Counted from the first letter of the stretch, positions 6,579-15,472 are shown. The stretch is DNA of 55,378 nucleotides from an uncultured Oscillospiraceae bacterium (GCA_910584835.1 CAJUEG010000007.1:1-55378); one strand, 5' to 3'. The notes: generated by a model not told the origin, from the sequence alone. A program made the numbers and translations.

Positions 6579-7549
6579 CATATCATTTTCACCGTCCCGG
6601 AGGACACCAAATGCCGTTTCCCGTCGTCTCCGTCCACCGCCAGGGCAAACTGATCGTCCACCTCCGCGACGGCGCCGGTGAGAAGGCTCCCCTCCCCGTC
6701 GAAGCTCACCCGCCGTCCCAGGGTGACGCAGTGCTCCCGGTAACGTTCCAGGTAGTCCGCCCGCTTCTCCGGGAAGTCCCGAACCAGCCGGTCCAGCGCC
6801 TCCAGCAGGCACACAGCCAGGTGGTTTTGCTCCACCGGGTATCCCTCCCCCGCCAGGGAGGCGGCGATGCCCTCCAGCCCCTGGGCGCGGAAGGTCTCAG
6901 CGGTCTGGTTCATGTTCACCCCCATGCCGGTAACCACATAGTCCGGCTCTCCGCTCTCCGCCAGCAGGGCGAATTCGGTGAGGATGCCGCACAGCTTTTT
7001 CCCGTGGAGGTACAGGTCGTTGAGCCACTTGATGTCCACAGGGGCGCCGCTGGCCCGCTCCACCCCCTCCCGAGCGGCCACCGCCACCCATCCCGTCAGG
7101 GTGAGCAGGTCGGCAAGCCCCACCCTGGGCCGGATGAGCACCGACAGGTACAGCCCGTCCCCCCTGGGGGACTGGAAGGAGCGCCCGTGGGTGCCCCGGC
7201 CGCCGCTCTGCTCCTCGGCCAGCAGGGCGGTGCCGGTGGGCGCGGAGTGGGCCAAAGCCTTCAGCCGGGTGTTGGTGGAGTCCACCAGCGGCTCCACCGC
7301 AATCTTCCCGGCAAAGATATTGCCGGGGCTCAGCCGTGCGCTGATGTAGGGCGCGGACAGGGCCGGAGGCGGCCCCGCAAGCTTGTATCCTTTCCGGGTG
7401 GACGACTCGATGGGCCAGCCCGCCCCCCGCAAAGCCTCAATTTCCTTCCAAACCGCCGCCCGGGTCACCCCCAGGGCGCGGCTCATCTCCTCGCCGGAGA
7501 GATAACCCTGGGTCCCGGCCAGCAGGGCCGCCACTTGATCCCGTTCCAT
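6578..7549 (-). CDS. birA: Biotin operon repressor / biotin-[acetyl-CoA-carboxylase] ligase
   Basis: This 323-residue bifunctional protein attaches biotin to carboxyl carrier proteins through biotinyl-5'-AMP. The N-terminal winged helix-turn-helix (about 1-60, LSGEEMSRALGVTRAAVWKEI) is the repressor part. The ligase domain follows, with the biotin/AMP loop SGGRGTHGR at 115-123 and KWLND at 174-178, then the small C-terminal SH3-like domain. The loop reads GRGTHGR rather than the textbook GRGRRGR, but the flanking glycines are kept. The gene starts nine bases after htrA, so it is in the same operon. The presence of the HTH implies a biotin operator elsewhere in the genome. Confidence 0.93.
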   Translation of the reverse strand: MERDQVAALLAGTQGYLSGEEMSRALGVTRAAVWKEIEALRGAGWPIESSTRKGYKLAGPPPALSAPYISARLSPGNIFAGKIAVEPLVDSTNTRLKALAHSAPTGTALLAEEQSGGRGTHGRSFQSPRGDGLYLSVLIRPRVGLADLLTLTGWVAVAAREGVERASGAPVDIKWLNDLYLHGKKLCGILTEFALLAESGEPDYVVTGMGVNMNQTAETFRAQGLEGIAASLAGEGYPVEQNHLAVCLLEALDRLVRDFPEKRADYLERYREHCVTLGRRVSFDGEGSLLTGAVAEVDDQFALAVDGDDGKRHLVSSGTVKMI

Positions 7550-7558
7550 GGCCCGCCC

Positions 7559-8842
7559 TCACTCCTGCTTCAGGCTGTCCATCAGGGCGAAGGAGATTTC
7601 AAGCTCCTCCCCGTCCCGCAGCACCGTGCAGCTCAGCTCCTCCCCCACCCCGGTGCGGTAGAGCACCCGCCGCAGCTCCACCAGGGTGGTCACCGGCACG
7701 CCGTTGGCGGACACGATGAGGTCTCCCCCGCGCAGCCCCGCCTCCTTGGGCGCGTCGCCGGTGATCTTGGCCACCTGAATCCCCCTGCGGCCGTCTACCT
7801 CCGCCGCGGAACAGGTGATTCCCATGGCGGGCCGCCAGCTCTCCCCGGTGGCCAGGATGTGGTTGACAAAGGGGATAGCATCGGAGATGGGGATGGCGAG
7901 GCCGATGTTTTCGATGACGGCGGCGTCCTCCAGCGCCTCCCCGTCCTCCCGGGACAGACCGGTGATCTTGGCGCTGGTAATGCCCACCACCTGGCCCGCC
8001 TCGTTGAGCAGCGCCCCGCCGGAGCTGCCCGGGTTGAGGGGCGTGTCGGTCTGAATCAGGCCCAGGGCGCTGCCCGACTCCTGCTCGTCCCGGCCCAGGG
8101 CGGACACGATGCCCGTGGACATGGAGCCCAGCAGATAGCCCATGGGATTGCCCACGGCGTACACCCGCTCCCCCACCGAGAGCTGGTCGGAGTCCCCCAG
8201 CCGGGCAGGGGTCAGCTCCAGGCCGTCCGGATCAAATTTCAGCACCGCCAGATCGAACTCCTCGTCAAAGCCGATGACCCTGGCGCCGAAATAGCGGTAG
8301 CCGCCCTCCAGCGGCAGCACCCGGACGCTGACCGTCCCGTCGATGATGTGGTAGTTGGTGAGCACATAGCCCTCGGCGGACACCACCACGCCGGTACCCA
8401 CGCTGACCCCGTCAAACTGGCTGGCGTGGGCCGCCTCCACGCACACCAGGCTGGGCAGAACGGCGTTATACACCTCCGGCCCGGTGACGGCCGGTCCCGC
8501 AGGCTGGGCGGACAGCGTCACCGACGGGTCCGGCTTCCCCCAGGGCAGGTCGTCGGGAGACCATTCCGAATCCCGGAGCACCTCCCGGCTGACCCGGGGC
8601 GGGGGGGCGTCGTCGGGCACGTCGGGCTCGGCCTGGGCGATGAGATTGGCAATGCCGTTCACCGCCCAAAAGCTCACTCCGCCCAGAAGCGCCAGGCACA
8701 GCAAAATGGCCGCTGCCGGCGCCAGCCAGCGCCGCGCGCCTCCCTTGGACCTGCGCGCGGGCGGGAGCGGCTGGGCGCCGGGCACCGGGGGCGGCTGGAC
8801 GCCGGGCCCTTTGGGCCAGCGGTAGTTGAGGTAATTGTCCAT
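7559..8842 (-). CDS. htrA: HtrA/DegP-type membrane-anchored serine protease with PDZ domain
   Basis: The 427-residue protein has a Pro-rich cytoplasmic start, one membrane anchor (about 43-65), an acidic linker, a trypsin-like domain and a C-terminal PDZ domain (about 330-425). The catalytic triad is visible as His165 (LTNYHII), Asp197 (FDLAVLKF) and Ser274 (NPGSSGGAL). It degrades or refolds misfolded exported proteins outside the membrane. The start at 8842 is preceded by an excellent AGAAGGAGGAG. A start 12 codons upstream lacks a site. It lies behind a regulator/kinase pair, as htrA follows WalRK in many Firmicutes, which suggests envelope-stress control. Confidence 0.93.
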   Translation of the reverse strand: MDNYLNYRWPKGPGVQPPPVPGAQPLPPARRSKGGARRWLAPAAAILLCLALLGGVSFWAVNGIANLIAQAEPDVPDDAPPPRVSREVLRDSEWSPDDLPWGKPDPSVTLSAQPAGPAVTGPEVYNAVLPSLVCVEAAHASQFDGVSVGTGVVVSAEGYVLTNYHIIDGTVSVRVLPLEGGYRYFGARVIGFDEEFDLAVLKFDPDGLELTPARLGDSDQLSVGERVYAVGNPMGYLLGSMSTGIVSALGRDEQESGSALGLIQTDTPLNPGSSGGALLNEAGQVVGITSAKITGLSREDGEALEDAAVIENIGLAIPISDAIPFVNHILATGESWRPAMGITCSAAEVDGRRGIQVAKITGDAPKEAGLRGGDLIVSANGVPVTTLVELRRVLYRTGVGEELSCTVLRDGEELEISFALMDSLKQE

Positions 8843-8862
8843 GGGAGCTCCTCCTTCTGGCT

Positions 8863-8892
8863 CCATCAAACGGGGCATGCCCGTTTCAATGG
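8863..8892 (-). promoter_or_regulatory. Intergenic hairpin between kinase and htrA
   Basis: CCATCAAACGGG and CCCGTTTCAATGG form a stem of about 12 bp with a five-base loop in the 95-base gap between the two genes. No T run follows on the minus strand, so it is more likely an mRNA processing or stability element than a terminator. Confidence 0.5.
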
Positions 8893-8937
8893 AGGGCGTT
8901 CACGTTTTCCGCCTGGGGACGCGGGTTCTGCCGGGAC

Positions 8938-10371
8938 CTATGCTCTTGTCATGGTAAAAATAAACTTGGTCACCCCGTCCTCGCTGGTACAAATAATGTT
9001 CTCCTTGTGGCTGTTGAGGATGGTTTTCACGATATACAACCCCAGGCCCACCCCGTCCCGGTCCGCGGAGCGGGAGTGGTCGGTCTTGTGGAAGCGGTCA
9101 AAGATCAGCTGCTGCTCCTCCGGCGGGATGGTCTCCCCCTGGTTGCTGATGGTGACGGTGGCCTTGGCCCCCTTCACGGTGACTCCCAGGCCCAGCACGC
9201 CCCCCTCCTGGGAGAACTTGATGGCGTTGTCCAGCAGGTTATAGCACACCTGGGTGATGGCGTCCTGGTCCCCCCACACGGGGACCGGCTCATCCTGGGG
9301 CAGCTGGGCGTCCACCTCCAGGTGCTTGGCGTTCACCTTGCTCTCCAGGGTGACCAGCGCCCGCACCAGGGTCTCACAGATGTCAAACTGCTGCTGTGCC
9401 GCCCGCTCATCGGACTGGAGCCGGGACAGGTCCAGCATGGAGCGCACCAGCCGGGACAGACGCCGGGTCTCGGAGGAGATGATCTGCAGATAGTGCCGCT
9501 CCTGGTCGGGGGGGATGGTGCCGTCCAGAATGCCGTCGGCAAAGCCGGCGATGGAGGTCATGGGGGTCTTGAGCTCATGGGACACGTTGGCGATGAACTC
9601 GCTGCGCCGCTGCTCGCTCTTGGACAGCGAATCCGCCATGGCGTTGAAGGCCTCGGCCAGCTCCCCCACCTCGTCCCGGCGGCTGCCCACGTCCACCCGC
9701 ACGTCCAGCCGGCCCAGGCCGAACTGCCTCGCGGCGGCGGCGATCTCCTTGATGGGCTGGGACTGGCGCATGCTGGTCACCGAGCTGATGATGGCGGCGA
9801 TGAGGATGACCGCCACGGTGGTCACCAGCAGAATGGCGAACAGGTCCCGCCACACCCCGCTGATGTTGGAGGCGGAACAGGACACCAGCACCAGCCCCTG
9901 CAGATAGTCCTTGCCCTCCACCAGCGTGGTGATAGGCAGGCCCACCAGGTATCGCGGCTCATCATACAGGCCGTTCAGAGTGGTCATGCCGGTAAAGGGG
10001 CCGTTCAGGATGGCGTTCACCATCTGCTGGGTCAGCGGGGCGTATTGCAGGCCGGTGAGGGCCGTGTCGCCGCTGGAGGCGTAAACAATGACGCCCTCCG
10101 GCGTGGTCACGATGATGTGGGAGTCGGACACCTTGGCCACCGAGCTGAGGTAGCTCTGGAAGGCCATGGTCTGCCACACCAGTTCTCCGCCGGATTTCAC
10201 CGAGTCGGAGGTAAACTGGGCGATATACCTGGCGTTTCGCTCCAGGGTGTCCTTTTTCTCCCGGATGGTGTACTGGTAGCTCAGCGTGGCGAAGGACGCC
10301 CCCAGCATGAGAAAGGACAGCAGCACCATACCCACCATGGTGGCGAACTGGCGGCCGTACATGGTTTTCAC
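8938..10371 (-). CDS. Sensor histidine kinase with extracytoplasmic sensor, HAMP and kinase domains
   Basis: The protein has 477 residues: a first membrane helix (9-31), an extracellular region of about 145 residues, a second helix (176-198), HAMP (about 199-252), the phosphoacceptor His265 in VSHELKTPMTS, and an ATPase domain with NLLDNAIKFS and GVGLGLYIVK boxes. The extracellular part resembles a sCache/PAS-like fold in its pattern (VIVYASSGDTA). The family is the VicK/ResE/PhoR type. The GTG at 10371 overlaps the regulator's TGA and has GAGGTG eight bases before it; an ATG three codons on is the alternative. It phosphorylates the regulator at 10368-11054 and is followed by htrA and birA. 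Confidence 0.92.
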   Translation of the reverse strand: MKTMYGRQFATMVGMVLLSFLMLGASFATLSYQYTIREKKDTLERNARYIAQFTSDSVKSGGELVWQTMAFQSYLSSVAKVSDSHIIVTTPEGVIVYASSGDTALTGLQYAPLTQQMVNAILNGPFTGMTTLNGLYDEPRYLVGLPITTLVEGKDYLQGLVLVSCSASNISGVWRDLFAILLVTTVAVILIAAIISSVTSMRQSQPIKEIAAAARQFGLGRLDVRVDVGSRRDEVGELAEAFNAMADSLSKSEQRRSEFIANVSHELKTPMTSIAGFADGILDGTIPPDQERHYLQIISSETRRLSRLVRSMLDLSRLQSDERAAQQQFDICETLVRALVTLESKVNAKHLEVDAQLPQDEPVPVWGDQDAITQVCYNLLDNAIKFSQEGGVLGLGVTVKGAKATVTISNQGETIPPEEQQLIFDRFHKTDHSRSADRDGVGLGLYIVKTILNSHKENIICTSEDGVTKFIFTMTRA

Positions 10372-11054
10372 GCTGAAGTCACCTCAAATTTATACCCTAC
10401 GCCCCACACCGTCTTCAGGCTCCACTGGTCGGATACCCCTTCCAGCTTCTCCCGCAGGCGCTTGATATGCACGTCCACCGTCCGGCTGTCGCCGAAGTAG
10501 TCGAAGCCCCACACCTCGTCCAGCAGCTGGTTGCGGGTAAACACCCGGTTGGGCGCGGCGGCCAGGTGGTAGAGCAGCTCCAGCTCTTTTGGAGGGGTGT
10601 CCACCCGCTTGCCGTCCACCAGCAGTTCGTAGGAGTCCAGGTTGACCACCAGCTTGTCGAAGCTGAGCCGCTTTTCCGGCTGCTCCTCCTCGCCGAAGCG
10701 GCGCAGCACCGCGTGGACCCGAGCCAGGACCTCCTTGGTCTCAAAGGGCTTGGTGATATAGTCGTCCGCCCCCATCTCCAGGCCGGACACCTTGTCCTCC
10801 AGCTCTCCCTTTGCCGTGAGCATAATGATGGGGACCTTGGAGGTCTCCCGGATCTTCCGGCACACGGACCAGCCGTCCATGGAGGGGAGCATAATGTCCA
10901 GCATCACCAGATCCGGCTGGACGGCGTGGAATTTCTCCAGCCCCTCCAGGCCGTCCCCGGCCACATGGCAGGTCATGCCCTCCTTCTCCAGATACAGCCG
11001 GAGCAGGTCGGCGATGTTTTTGTCGTCCTCAACGATGAGAATGCTGCGGGGCAT
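10368..11054 (-). CDS. OmpR/PhoB-family response regulator
   Basis: This 228-residue regulator has a receiver domain with EDD at 9-11, phosphoacceptor Asp53 (LVMLDIMLPS) and KPFETKE. Its winged-helix domain includes RTVDVHIKRLREKL and ends in VWGVGYKFE. It belongs to the PhoP/ResD/WalR cluster. With the kinase and htrA behind it the cluster resembles walRK-htrA, but the WalH/WalI accessory genes are absent, so I do not name it walR. It is the first gene of a four-gene unit (regulator, kinase, htrA, birA) that ends at the terminator at 6546-6578. Confidence 0.92.
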   Translation of the reverse strand: MPRSILIVEDDKNIADLLRLYLEKEGMTCHVAGDGLEGLEKFHAVQPDLVMLDIMLPSMDGWSVCRKIRETSKVPIIMLTAKGELEDKVSGLEMGADDYITKPFETKEVLARVHAVLRRFGEEEQPEKRLSFDKLVVNLDSYELLVDGKRVDTPPKELELLYHLAAAPNRVFTRNQLLDEVWGFDYFGDSRTVDVHIKRLREKLEGVSDQWSLKTVWGVGYKFEVTSA

Positions 11055-11088
11055 AGGCTACACCCTTTCTGTCGTCTATTCTCCTGCC

Positions 11089-11094
11089 ATTATA
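11089..11094 (-). promoter_or_regulatory. Probable -10 box of the regulator-kinase-htrA-birA operon
   Basis: A perfect TATAAT on the minus strand lies 35 bases before the regulator start. The region 17 bases upstream (TAGAAT) is a weak -35, and the flanking sequence is AT-rich in a GC-rich background. Confidence 0.5.
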
Positions 11095-11165
11095 AGTCGA
11101 ACGCCGGAAGAATTCTATAGAAAAATTGTTAAAATATTAAGGAAATGCGCGCAGCCGCCCCGCCG

Positions 11166-12326
11166 CTACAGCACATGGGAGCGGTCCACCTCAATAGAGG
11201 GGCGGCAGTCCGGCTCCCGCTCCGCCAGCTTCTCCGCCAGCGCCTCCCTGACCTGCTGGTCGGACAGCGCCACGTCGTAGGGCACCACCACGTCGAAGGA
11301 CACCTCCCCTTCCCCGCCCCGGCGGAAGTCGTGGATGGTGGCGGCGGCGTCCAGCTCCCGGGCCAGCCCCTCCGCCAGAGCCCGCAGCCGGTCTGCCCCG
11401 GGGTCCCCCGCCTCCACCGGGTCCAGGTGGATCACCGCCTCCAGCCCGAAGCGCTCCTTCAGCTCCCGCTCCGCCCGGTCGATGACGTCGTGCAGCTCCA
11501 CCAGCGAGCCGCCGGCGGGGACCTCGGCGTGGACGGACATCATCCGCCGCCCGGGGCCGTAGTCGTGGACCACCAGGTCGTGGAGGCCCAGGATCTGCGG
11601 GTGGCTCAGCACCAGCTGCTCAATGTCCGCCACCATGGCGGGGTCGGGGGGCGTGCCCAGCAGGGGGTCCAGGGTGTCCCGGGCTGCCCCCCAGCCGGTG
11701 CGCAGAATAAGGATTGCCACCAGCAGCCCCAGCCAGCCGTCCAGCTGCACGTGGAAAAAGTGGGAGACGGCCAACCCCGCCAGCACCGCCGAGGTGGCCA
11801 GCACGTCCGACCGGGCGTCCGCCGCGGCGGCGGCCAGGGTGGGAGACTGGGCCCGCCTGCCCATGGCGGCGTAAAACCAGCCCATCCACAGCTTCACCAG
11901 AATGGACAGCGCCAGCAGCCCCACCGCCAGGGCGCTGAAAACGGCGGGCTCCGGGCGCAGGATCTTTCCTACCGACTCCCGGCCCAGCTCCACCCCAACC
12001 AGCAGGATGAGCAGGGACACCGCCAGCCCCGCCAGGTACTCAATGCGGCCGTGGCCGAAGGGGTGGCGCTCGTCCGCCCGCTGGGCGGCCAGCTTGAACC
12101 CCGCCAGGGTCACCGCCGACCCGGCGGCGTCGGACAGGTTGTTAAAGGCGTCGGCGGTCACCGAAATGGCCCCGGTGAGCAGCCCCGCGCACAGCTTGAC
12201 GGCGAACAGCAGCAGGTTGAGCCCCAGCCCCACCCCCCCGGCCAGCAGCCCGCAGCCCTTCCGGGCCTCCGGGTCGTCCGGCTGTTCATAGTGGGGAATC
12301 AGGCGGCGCAGAATGGCATCCAGCAT
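11166..12326 (-). CDS. Cation diffusion facilitator (CDF) family metal exporter
   Basis: The 386-residue protein has six membrane segments and a long cytoplasmic region after about residue 215, roughly twice the usual CDF tail, with a second ferredoxin-like unit near the end. The intramembrane metal site is recognisable as ADAFNNLSDA in TM2 and ADARSD in TM5. TM5 carries Asp rather than the His of zinc-type members, which is the pattern associated with Mn2+ or Fe2+ exporters. This is a family inference, not proof. HPFGHGR, the conserved loop, is present. The ATG at 12326 follows TAGGAGG. A manganese exporter of another family, MntP, is also in the window at 38038-38604. Confidence 0.88.
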   Translation of the reverse strand: MLDAILRRLIPHYEQPDDPEARKGCGLLAGGVGLGLNLLLFAVKLCAGLLTGAISVTADAFNNLSDAAGSAVTLAGFKLAAQRADERHPFGHGRIEYLAGLAVSLLILLVGVELGRESVGKILRPEPAVFSALAVGLLALSILVKLWMGWFYAAMGRRAQSPTLAAAAADARSDVLATSAVLAGLAVSHFFHVQLDGWLGLLVAILILRTGWGAARDTLDPLLGTPPDPAMVADIEQLVLSHPQILGLHDLVVHDYGPGRRMMSVHAEVPAGGSLVELHDVIDRAERELKERFGLEAVIHLDPVEAGDPGADRLRALAEGLARELDAAATIHDFRRGGEGEVSFDVVVPYDVALSDQQVREALAEKLAEREPDCRPSIEVDRSHVL

Positions 12327-12389
12327 GAGAGGACCTCCTATATTCCTATCTGACCAATATACATACGCAAACGCGGCGCGGCTCATAAC

Positions 12390-12881
12390 CTACGCCCGCT
12401 GCTCCTGCTCCATCAGCTCCCTGGCCTGCTTGCCCGTAATCTGCTCGGGGGCCAGCTCCACCATCAAAAACCGCTCCCAGGAGCCGTCGATCTCCGCCGC
12501 CATGGCCTTGGGGAAGCCGGGGCGGTACTTTTGGGACAGCGCCTCAATGGCCCGGCGCTTCTCCGCAGGGTCGTCCAAGATCCGCGCCCGGCCAAAGACG
12601 ATGACCGAGCGGTAATAGGTGGTGTACTCCTCCGGCACGATCTGGTCCTGGTCCACCACGCAGAAGGACACCCGGCTGTCGGCCCGGATGGCGTCGATCT
12701 TATGCCCCGTTACGGCGCAGTGGAAGTATACCCTTCCGTCCCGCCACACATAGCTCAGCGGCACGGCGTAGGGCCAGCCCCCATCCCCGGCCGCCGCCAG
12801 CACCCCGAACGTCCCGCGCTCCAGAATTTCACCGCACTGCTCTTGGGTCAGGGCCTGCTTAAACCTGCGCATCTCTCTCAT
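12390..12881 (-). CDS. Pyridoxamine 5'-phosphate oxidase-like flavin-binding protein
   Basis: This 163-residue split-barrel protein matches the NimA-like part of the PNPOx family: MRRFKQALTQEQC at the start, VPLSYVW in the first strand, YFHCAVTGHKIDAI and SRVSFCVV. Members bind FMN or heme and reduce diverse substrates; NimA reduces 5-nitroimidazoles. The physiological substrate here is unknown. The start at 12881 follows AAGGAGG. It is 64 bases upstream of the CDF gene on the same strand and may be co-transcribed with it. A terminator and a family A repeat separate it from the U32 gene. Confidence 0.82.
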   Translation of the reverse strand: MREMRRFKQALTQEQCGEILERGTFGVLAAAGDGGWPYAVPLSYVWRDGRVYFHCAVTGHKIDAIRADSRVSFCVVDQDQIVPEEYTTYYRSVIVFGRARILDDPAEKRRAIEALSQKYRPGFPKAMAAEIDGSWERFLMVELAPEQITGKQARELMEQEQRA

Positions 12882-12912
12882 GGTGTTTTCCTCCTTGGCA
12901 TCGGTATAAAGA

Positions 12913-12936
12913 CTGCCTGGACACAAGCCCAGGCAG
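12913..12936 (-). terminator. Probable terminator downstream of the mltG-U32 operon
   Basis: CTGCCTGG and CCAGGCAG form an 8-bp stem with an eight-base loop, followed on the minus strand by TCTTTAT. It lies between the family A repeat and the PNPOx-like gene. Confidence 0.55.
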
Positions 12937-12948
12937 CTATCGTATTCA

Positions 12949-13076
12949 CGCTCCCATTGGCCGCGCGGCCAGGAAAATAAGTCCTCCGACTCCGGGAAAA
13001 ACCACCCGGGGCGTACCGCCCCTCCCCGGTTTTTCCCTGCGCTCCGGCCTTATTTTCCCTGCGCGGCTATGGGTCG
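12949..13076 (-). repeat. Dispersed structured repeat family A, copy A3
   Basis: On the minus strand three nested stems can be drawn: GCCGCGC/GCGCGGC outermost, GGAAAATAAG/CTTATTTTCC next, and GGGAAAAACC/GGTTTTTCCC around an inner GGGGCG/CGCCCC hairpin. The middle stem differs completely from that of other copies yet stays paired. It fills the gap after the U32 gene. Confidence 0.65.
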
Positions 13077-13083
13077 CGCTATG

Positions 13084-14298
13084 TTATGAACTTGGCCGGC
13101 AGGCCCGCACAATGGACAGCGGCGGCACCGGCCTGGGCAGCCTCATGCGGAATTCCATCTGCGGGTTCCGGGGCTGGGCCAGCTCAAAGCCGTCCATGTC
13201 CCGCATCATGGGGGCGGTCATGGGGAAGGCGGGCACGTCCGGCCCCACCACCTCGATCTCGTCCCCGGCGGCAAACTTGTTGCGCAGGGACAGCCGGGCG
13301 TTCCCCAGTTCGTCGCAGTATGCGACGATAGCCAGCACCTGCCAGTCCCGGACATACCGGGCGGAGTCGGTGTACTGCCCCGGCTGGCCGAACCAGAAGC
13401 CGGTGGAGTAGTGCCGGTGGCTCACCTTGTCCACCTCCGCCCGCCAGGTTGGCTCCAGCGGGCGGTTTTCCGCCGCCGCGTCCACCGCGTGGCGGTAGGC
13501 CGCGGCGGTCATGGCGGCGTAGTAGGCGCTCTTGGCCCGCCCCTCGATTTTCAGTGAGTCCACCCCGATCTGAGCCAGCTCCGGGATGTGGTCGATCATG
13601 CACATATCCCGGCTGTTCATGATGAAGGTCTCCCCGTTCTCCTCGAACACGGGGAAATACTCCCCGGGGCGCTTTTCCTCCATCAGGGCGTACTGGTAGC
13701 GGCAGGGCTGGGCGCACGCCCCCCGGGAGGCGTCCCGCCCGGTCATATAGTTGCTGAGCAGGCACCGCCCCGACCAGCTCACGCACATGGCACCGTGGAC
13801 GAAGCACTCCACCTCCAGCCCCTTGGGGGCCTTGGCCTTCAGCTCCGCCACCTCGTCCAGGGACAGCTCCCGGGCCAGAATCACCCGGGACGCCCCCAGC
13901 TCATGCCATACCCGGGCCGTCTCATAGTTTGTGATGCCCGTCTGGGTGGACATGTGCACCTGGACATGGGGGGCGTGGCGCCTGCACAGGTCCAGCACGT
14001 CGGGCCCGGCCGCGATCACCGCATCCGCGCCGATGGCGTCCAGATACTCCAAATACTCCGGGAGCCGGGCCACTTCATGATTCCGAGCCAGGGTATTGCA
14101 GGTCACGTGGACCCGCACCCCTTTGGCGTGGGCCGCCTTCACCGCAGCCGCCAGCCCCTCCCGGTCAAAATTCCCCGCGAAGGCCCGCATCCCGAAGGCG
14201 TTCCCCGCCAGGTACACCGCGTCCGCCCCGTAGGCCAGGGCCATGTCCAGCCGCTCCCGGTCCCCGGCGGGGCACAGCAGCTCCGGCTTAGCCGCCAT
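13084..14298 (-). CDS. U32-family protein, probable tRNA/rRNA hydroxylation enzyme (TrhP/RlhA type)
   Basis: The 404-residue protein carries the U32 signature: ECFVHGAMCVSWSGRC with further cysteines in GACAQPCRYQY, the probable iron-sulfur or metal ligands. Members once annotated as peptidases are now known to act in 5-hydroxyuridine or 5-hydroxycytidine formation in RNA (TrhP, RlhA). In Bacillus subtilis the trhP genes lie downstream of mltG (yrrL), the same arrangement as here, which favours a TrhP role. The start at 14298 lies inside the last codons of mltG (11-base overlap), so translation is coupled. N-terminal motif ELLCPAGD is the family's first beta strand. Confidence 0.85.
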   Translation of the reverse strand: MAAKPELLCPAGDRERLDMALAYGADAVYLAGNAFGMRAFAGNFDREGLAAAVKAAHAKGVRVHVTCNTLARNHEVARLPEYLEYLDAIGADAVIAAGPDVLDLCRRHAPHVQVHMSTQTGITNYETARVWHELGASRVILARELSLDEVAELKAKAPKGLEVECFVHGAMCVSWSGRCLLSNYMTGRDASRGACAQPCRYQYALMEEKRPGEYFPVFEENGETFIMNSRDMCMIDHIPELAQIGVDSLKIEGRAKSAYYAAMTAAAYRHAVDAAAENRPLEPTWRAEVDKVSHRHYSTGFWFGQPGQYTDSARYVRDWQVLAIVAYCDELGNARLSLRNKFAAGDEIEVVGPDVPAFPMTAPMMRDMDGFELAQPRNPQMEFRMRLPRPVPPLSIVRACRPSS

Positions 14299-15472
14299 TG
14301 CCCTGGTAGCGCTGCACCAGCACCTCGTGCTCGGCGTAGGTGCGGCTGTACTCGTGCTGCTTGGTCTCGGGGTTGAGGACATAGTAGTAGTAGTTGGTGT
14401 CCGCCGGGTTCATGGCGGCCAGCAGGGAGGTCATGCCCGGGTTGGAGATGGGGCCGGCGGGCAGGCCCTTATACAGATAGGTGTTGTAGGGGGAGTCGAT
14501 GGCCCGGTCCGCCACCGTGGGCACCTTGCCGCCGTTGAGATAGACCAGGGTGGCGTCGATCTGGAGGTAGCCCACCGTCTCCGCCGCCGGGTTCTCCAGG
14601 CGGTTGTAGATGACGGAGGCGATGCTGCGGTAGTCGTTGCGCTCGTCGTTGTTGGTGCCGTCGGTCTCCTTTTCGATCATGGAGGCGACGGTCACAATGT
14701 CGTGGAGGGAATACTGGGCGTCCTCTCCGGTGTACTGGGCCATATACTCGTCCATCTTGGCGTCGAAGTTCACCAGCATCTTATTGATGACGTACTTGGG
14801 GTTCTCCCCCAGCTCAAAGGTGTAGGTGTCCGGGAACAGGTAGCCCTCCAGCCGGTGATAGTCGCCCAGGGGGATGCCCCGCAGCCAGTCGAAGGCGTAG
14901 TCGTAGTTGGCCGCCATGTCCCGGAGCTTGTCCACCGAGGTGACCCCCCGGTCGTCCAGGAGCTCAAATACCTGGTCGATGGTGAGGCCCTCCTTGATGG
15001 TGACGTCCGCCGTCTTCCTGGTGGAGGAGGACGAGCCCATGCTGGACACCAGCGCGTGATAATCCATCTCGGTGTTCAGCTCGTAGGTGCCCGGGGCGAT
15101 CTTGCCCTCCGCGTGGGAGAACCACGCGTACAGCTTGAAGAGGAACTTATACTGGATCAGCCCCTCCTTCTCCAGAGTGTCCACCACGGCGGAAAAGTCG
15201 GTGTCGTCCTTGATTTCAATGGTAGCGGAGGCGGGCTCCTTGTTCAGCCCCAGCAGGTCGCACGCCCACACCCAGCCCACCGTGGCCAGCACGCCCGAGG
15301 CGCCGATGACCAGCAGGACATATAAAAACGCGCCCGCCACCCGGGCGGCGGTGCTGCGCCGGCGGGGTGGCCTCCTCCGGGGACCGGGCTGGGACTGGCC
15401 GCGCTGGGCTCCGGCCTGATCCCGGCGGGGCTGGGACTGGCCGCGGCTTGCGGCGCGATGCTCTTCTGCCAT
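14288..15472 (-). CDS. mltG: Endolytic murein transglycosylase MltG
   Basis: This 394-residue protein has a basic, Gln/Pro/Arg-rich cytoplasmic segment (1-42), one membrane helix (about 44-72), a LysM-like domain and the YceG catalytic domain. The catalytic Glu267 sits in ASMIEKET. It cleaves nascent glycan strands during peptidoglycan synthesis and may set strand length. The start at 15472 has AAAGGAGTGAG upstream; longer frames have no site. It is the first gene of a two-gene operon with the U32 gene. The gap to the divergent small gene at 15607 is 134 bases. Confidence 0.93.
   Translation of the reverse strand: MAEEHRAASRGQSQPRRDQAGAQRGQSQPGPRRRPPRRRSTAARVAGAFLYVLLVIGASGVLATVGWVWACDLLGLNKEPASATIEIKDDTDFSAVVDTLEKEGLIQYKFLFKLYAWFSHAEGKIAPGTYELNTEMDYHALVSSMGSSSSTRKTADVTIKEGLTIDQVFELLDDRGVTSVDKLRDMAANYDYAFDWLRGIPLGDYHRLEGYLFPDTYTFELGENPKYVINKMLVNFDAKMDEYMAQYTGEDAQYSLHDIVTVASMIEKETDGTNNDERNDYRSIASVIYNRLENPAAETVGYLQIDATLVYLNGGKVPTVADRAIDSPYNTYLYKGLPAGPISNPGMTSLLAAMNPADTNYYYYVLNPETKQHEYSRTYAEHEVLVQRYQGNGG

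Noticed and set aside
6611..9244. An 877-codon plus-strand frame opposite birA, htrA and the kinase
   Set aside because: The minus-strand genes carry all catalytic motifs in one operon. The plus-strand frame is a compositional shadow.
10368..11054. Naming the regulator/kinase/htrA cluster walRK
   Set aside because: The order fits, but WalH/WalI are missing and other PhoP/ResD-type systems look alike. A tree would be needed.
11055..12390. A second manganese riboswitch before the CDF gene
   Set aside because: The gap before the CDF gene is about 60 bases and lacks GGGAGTAG or CAACATACT.
13084..14298. Annotation of the U32 gene as a collagenase or peptidase
   Set aside because: The U32 name is historical. 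The Cys pattern and mltG linkage point to RNA hydroxylation proteins.
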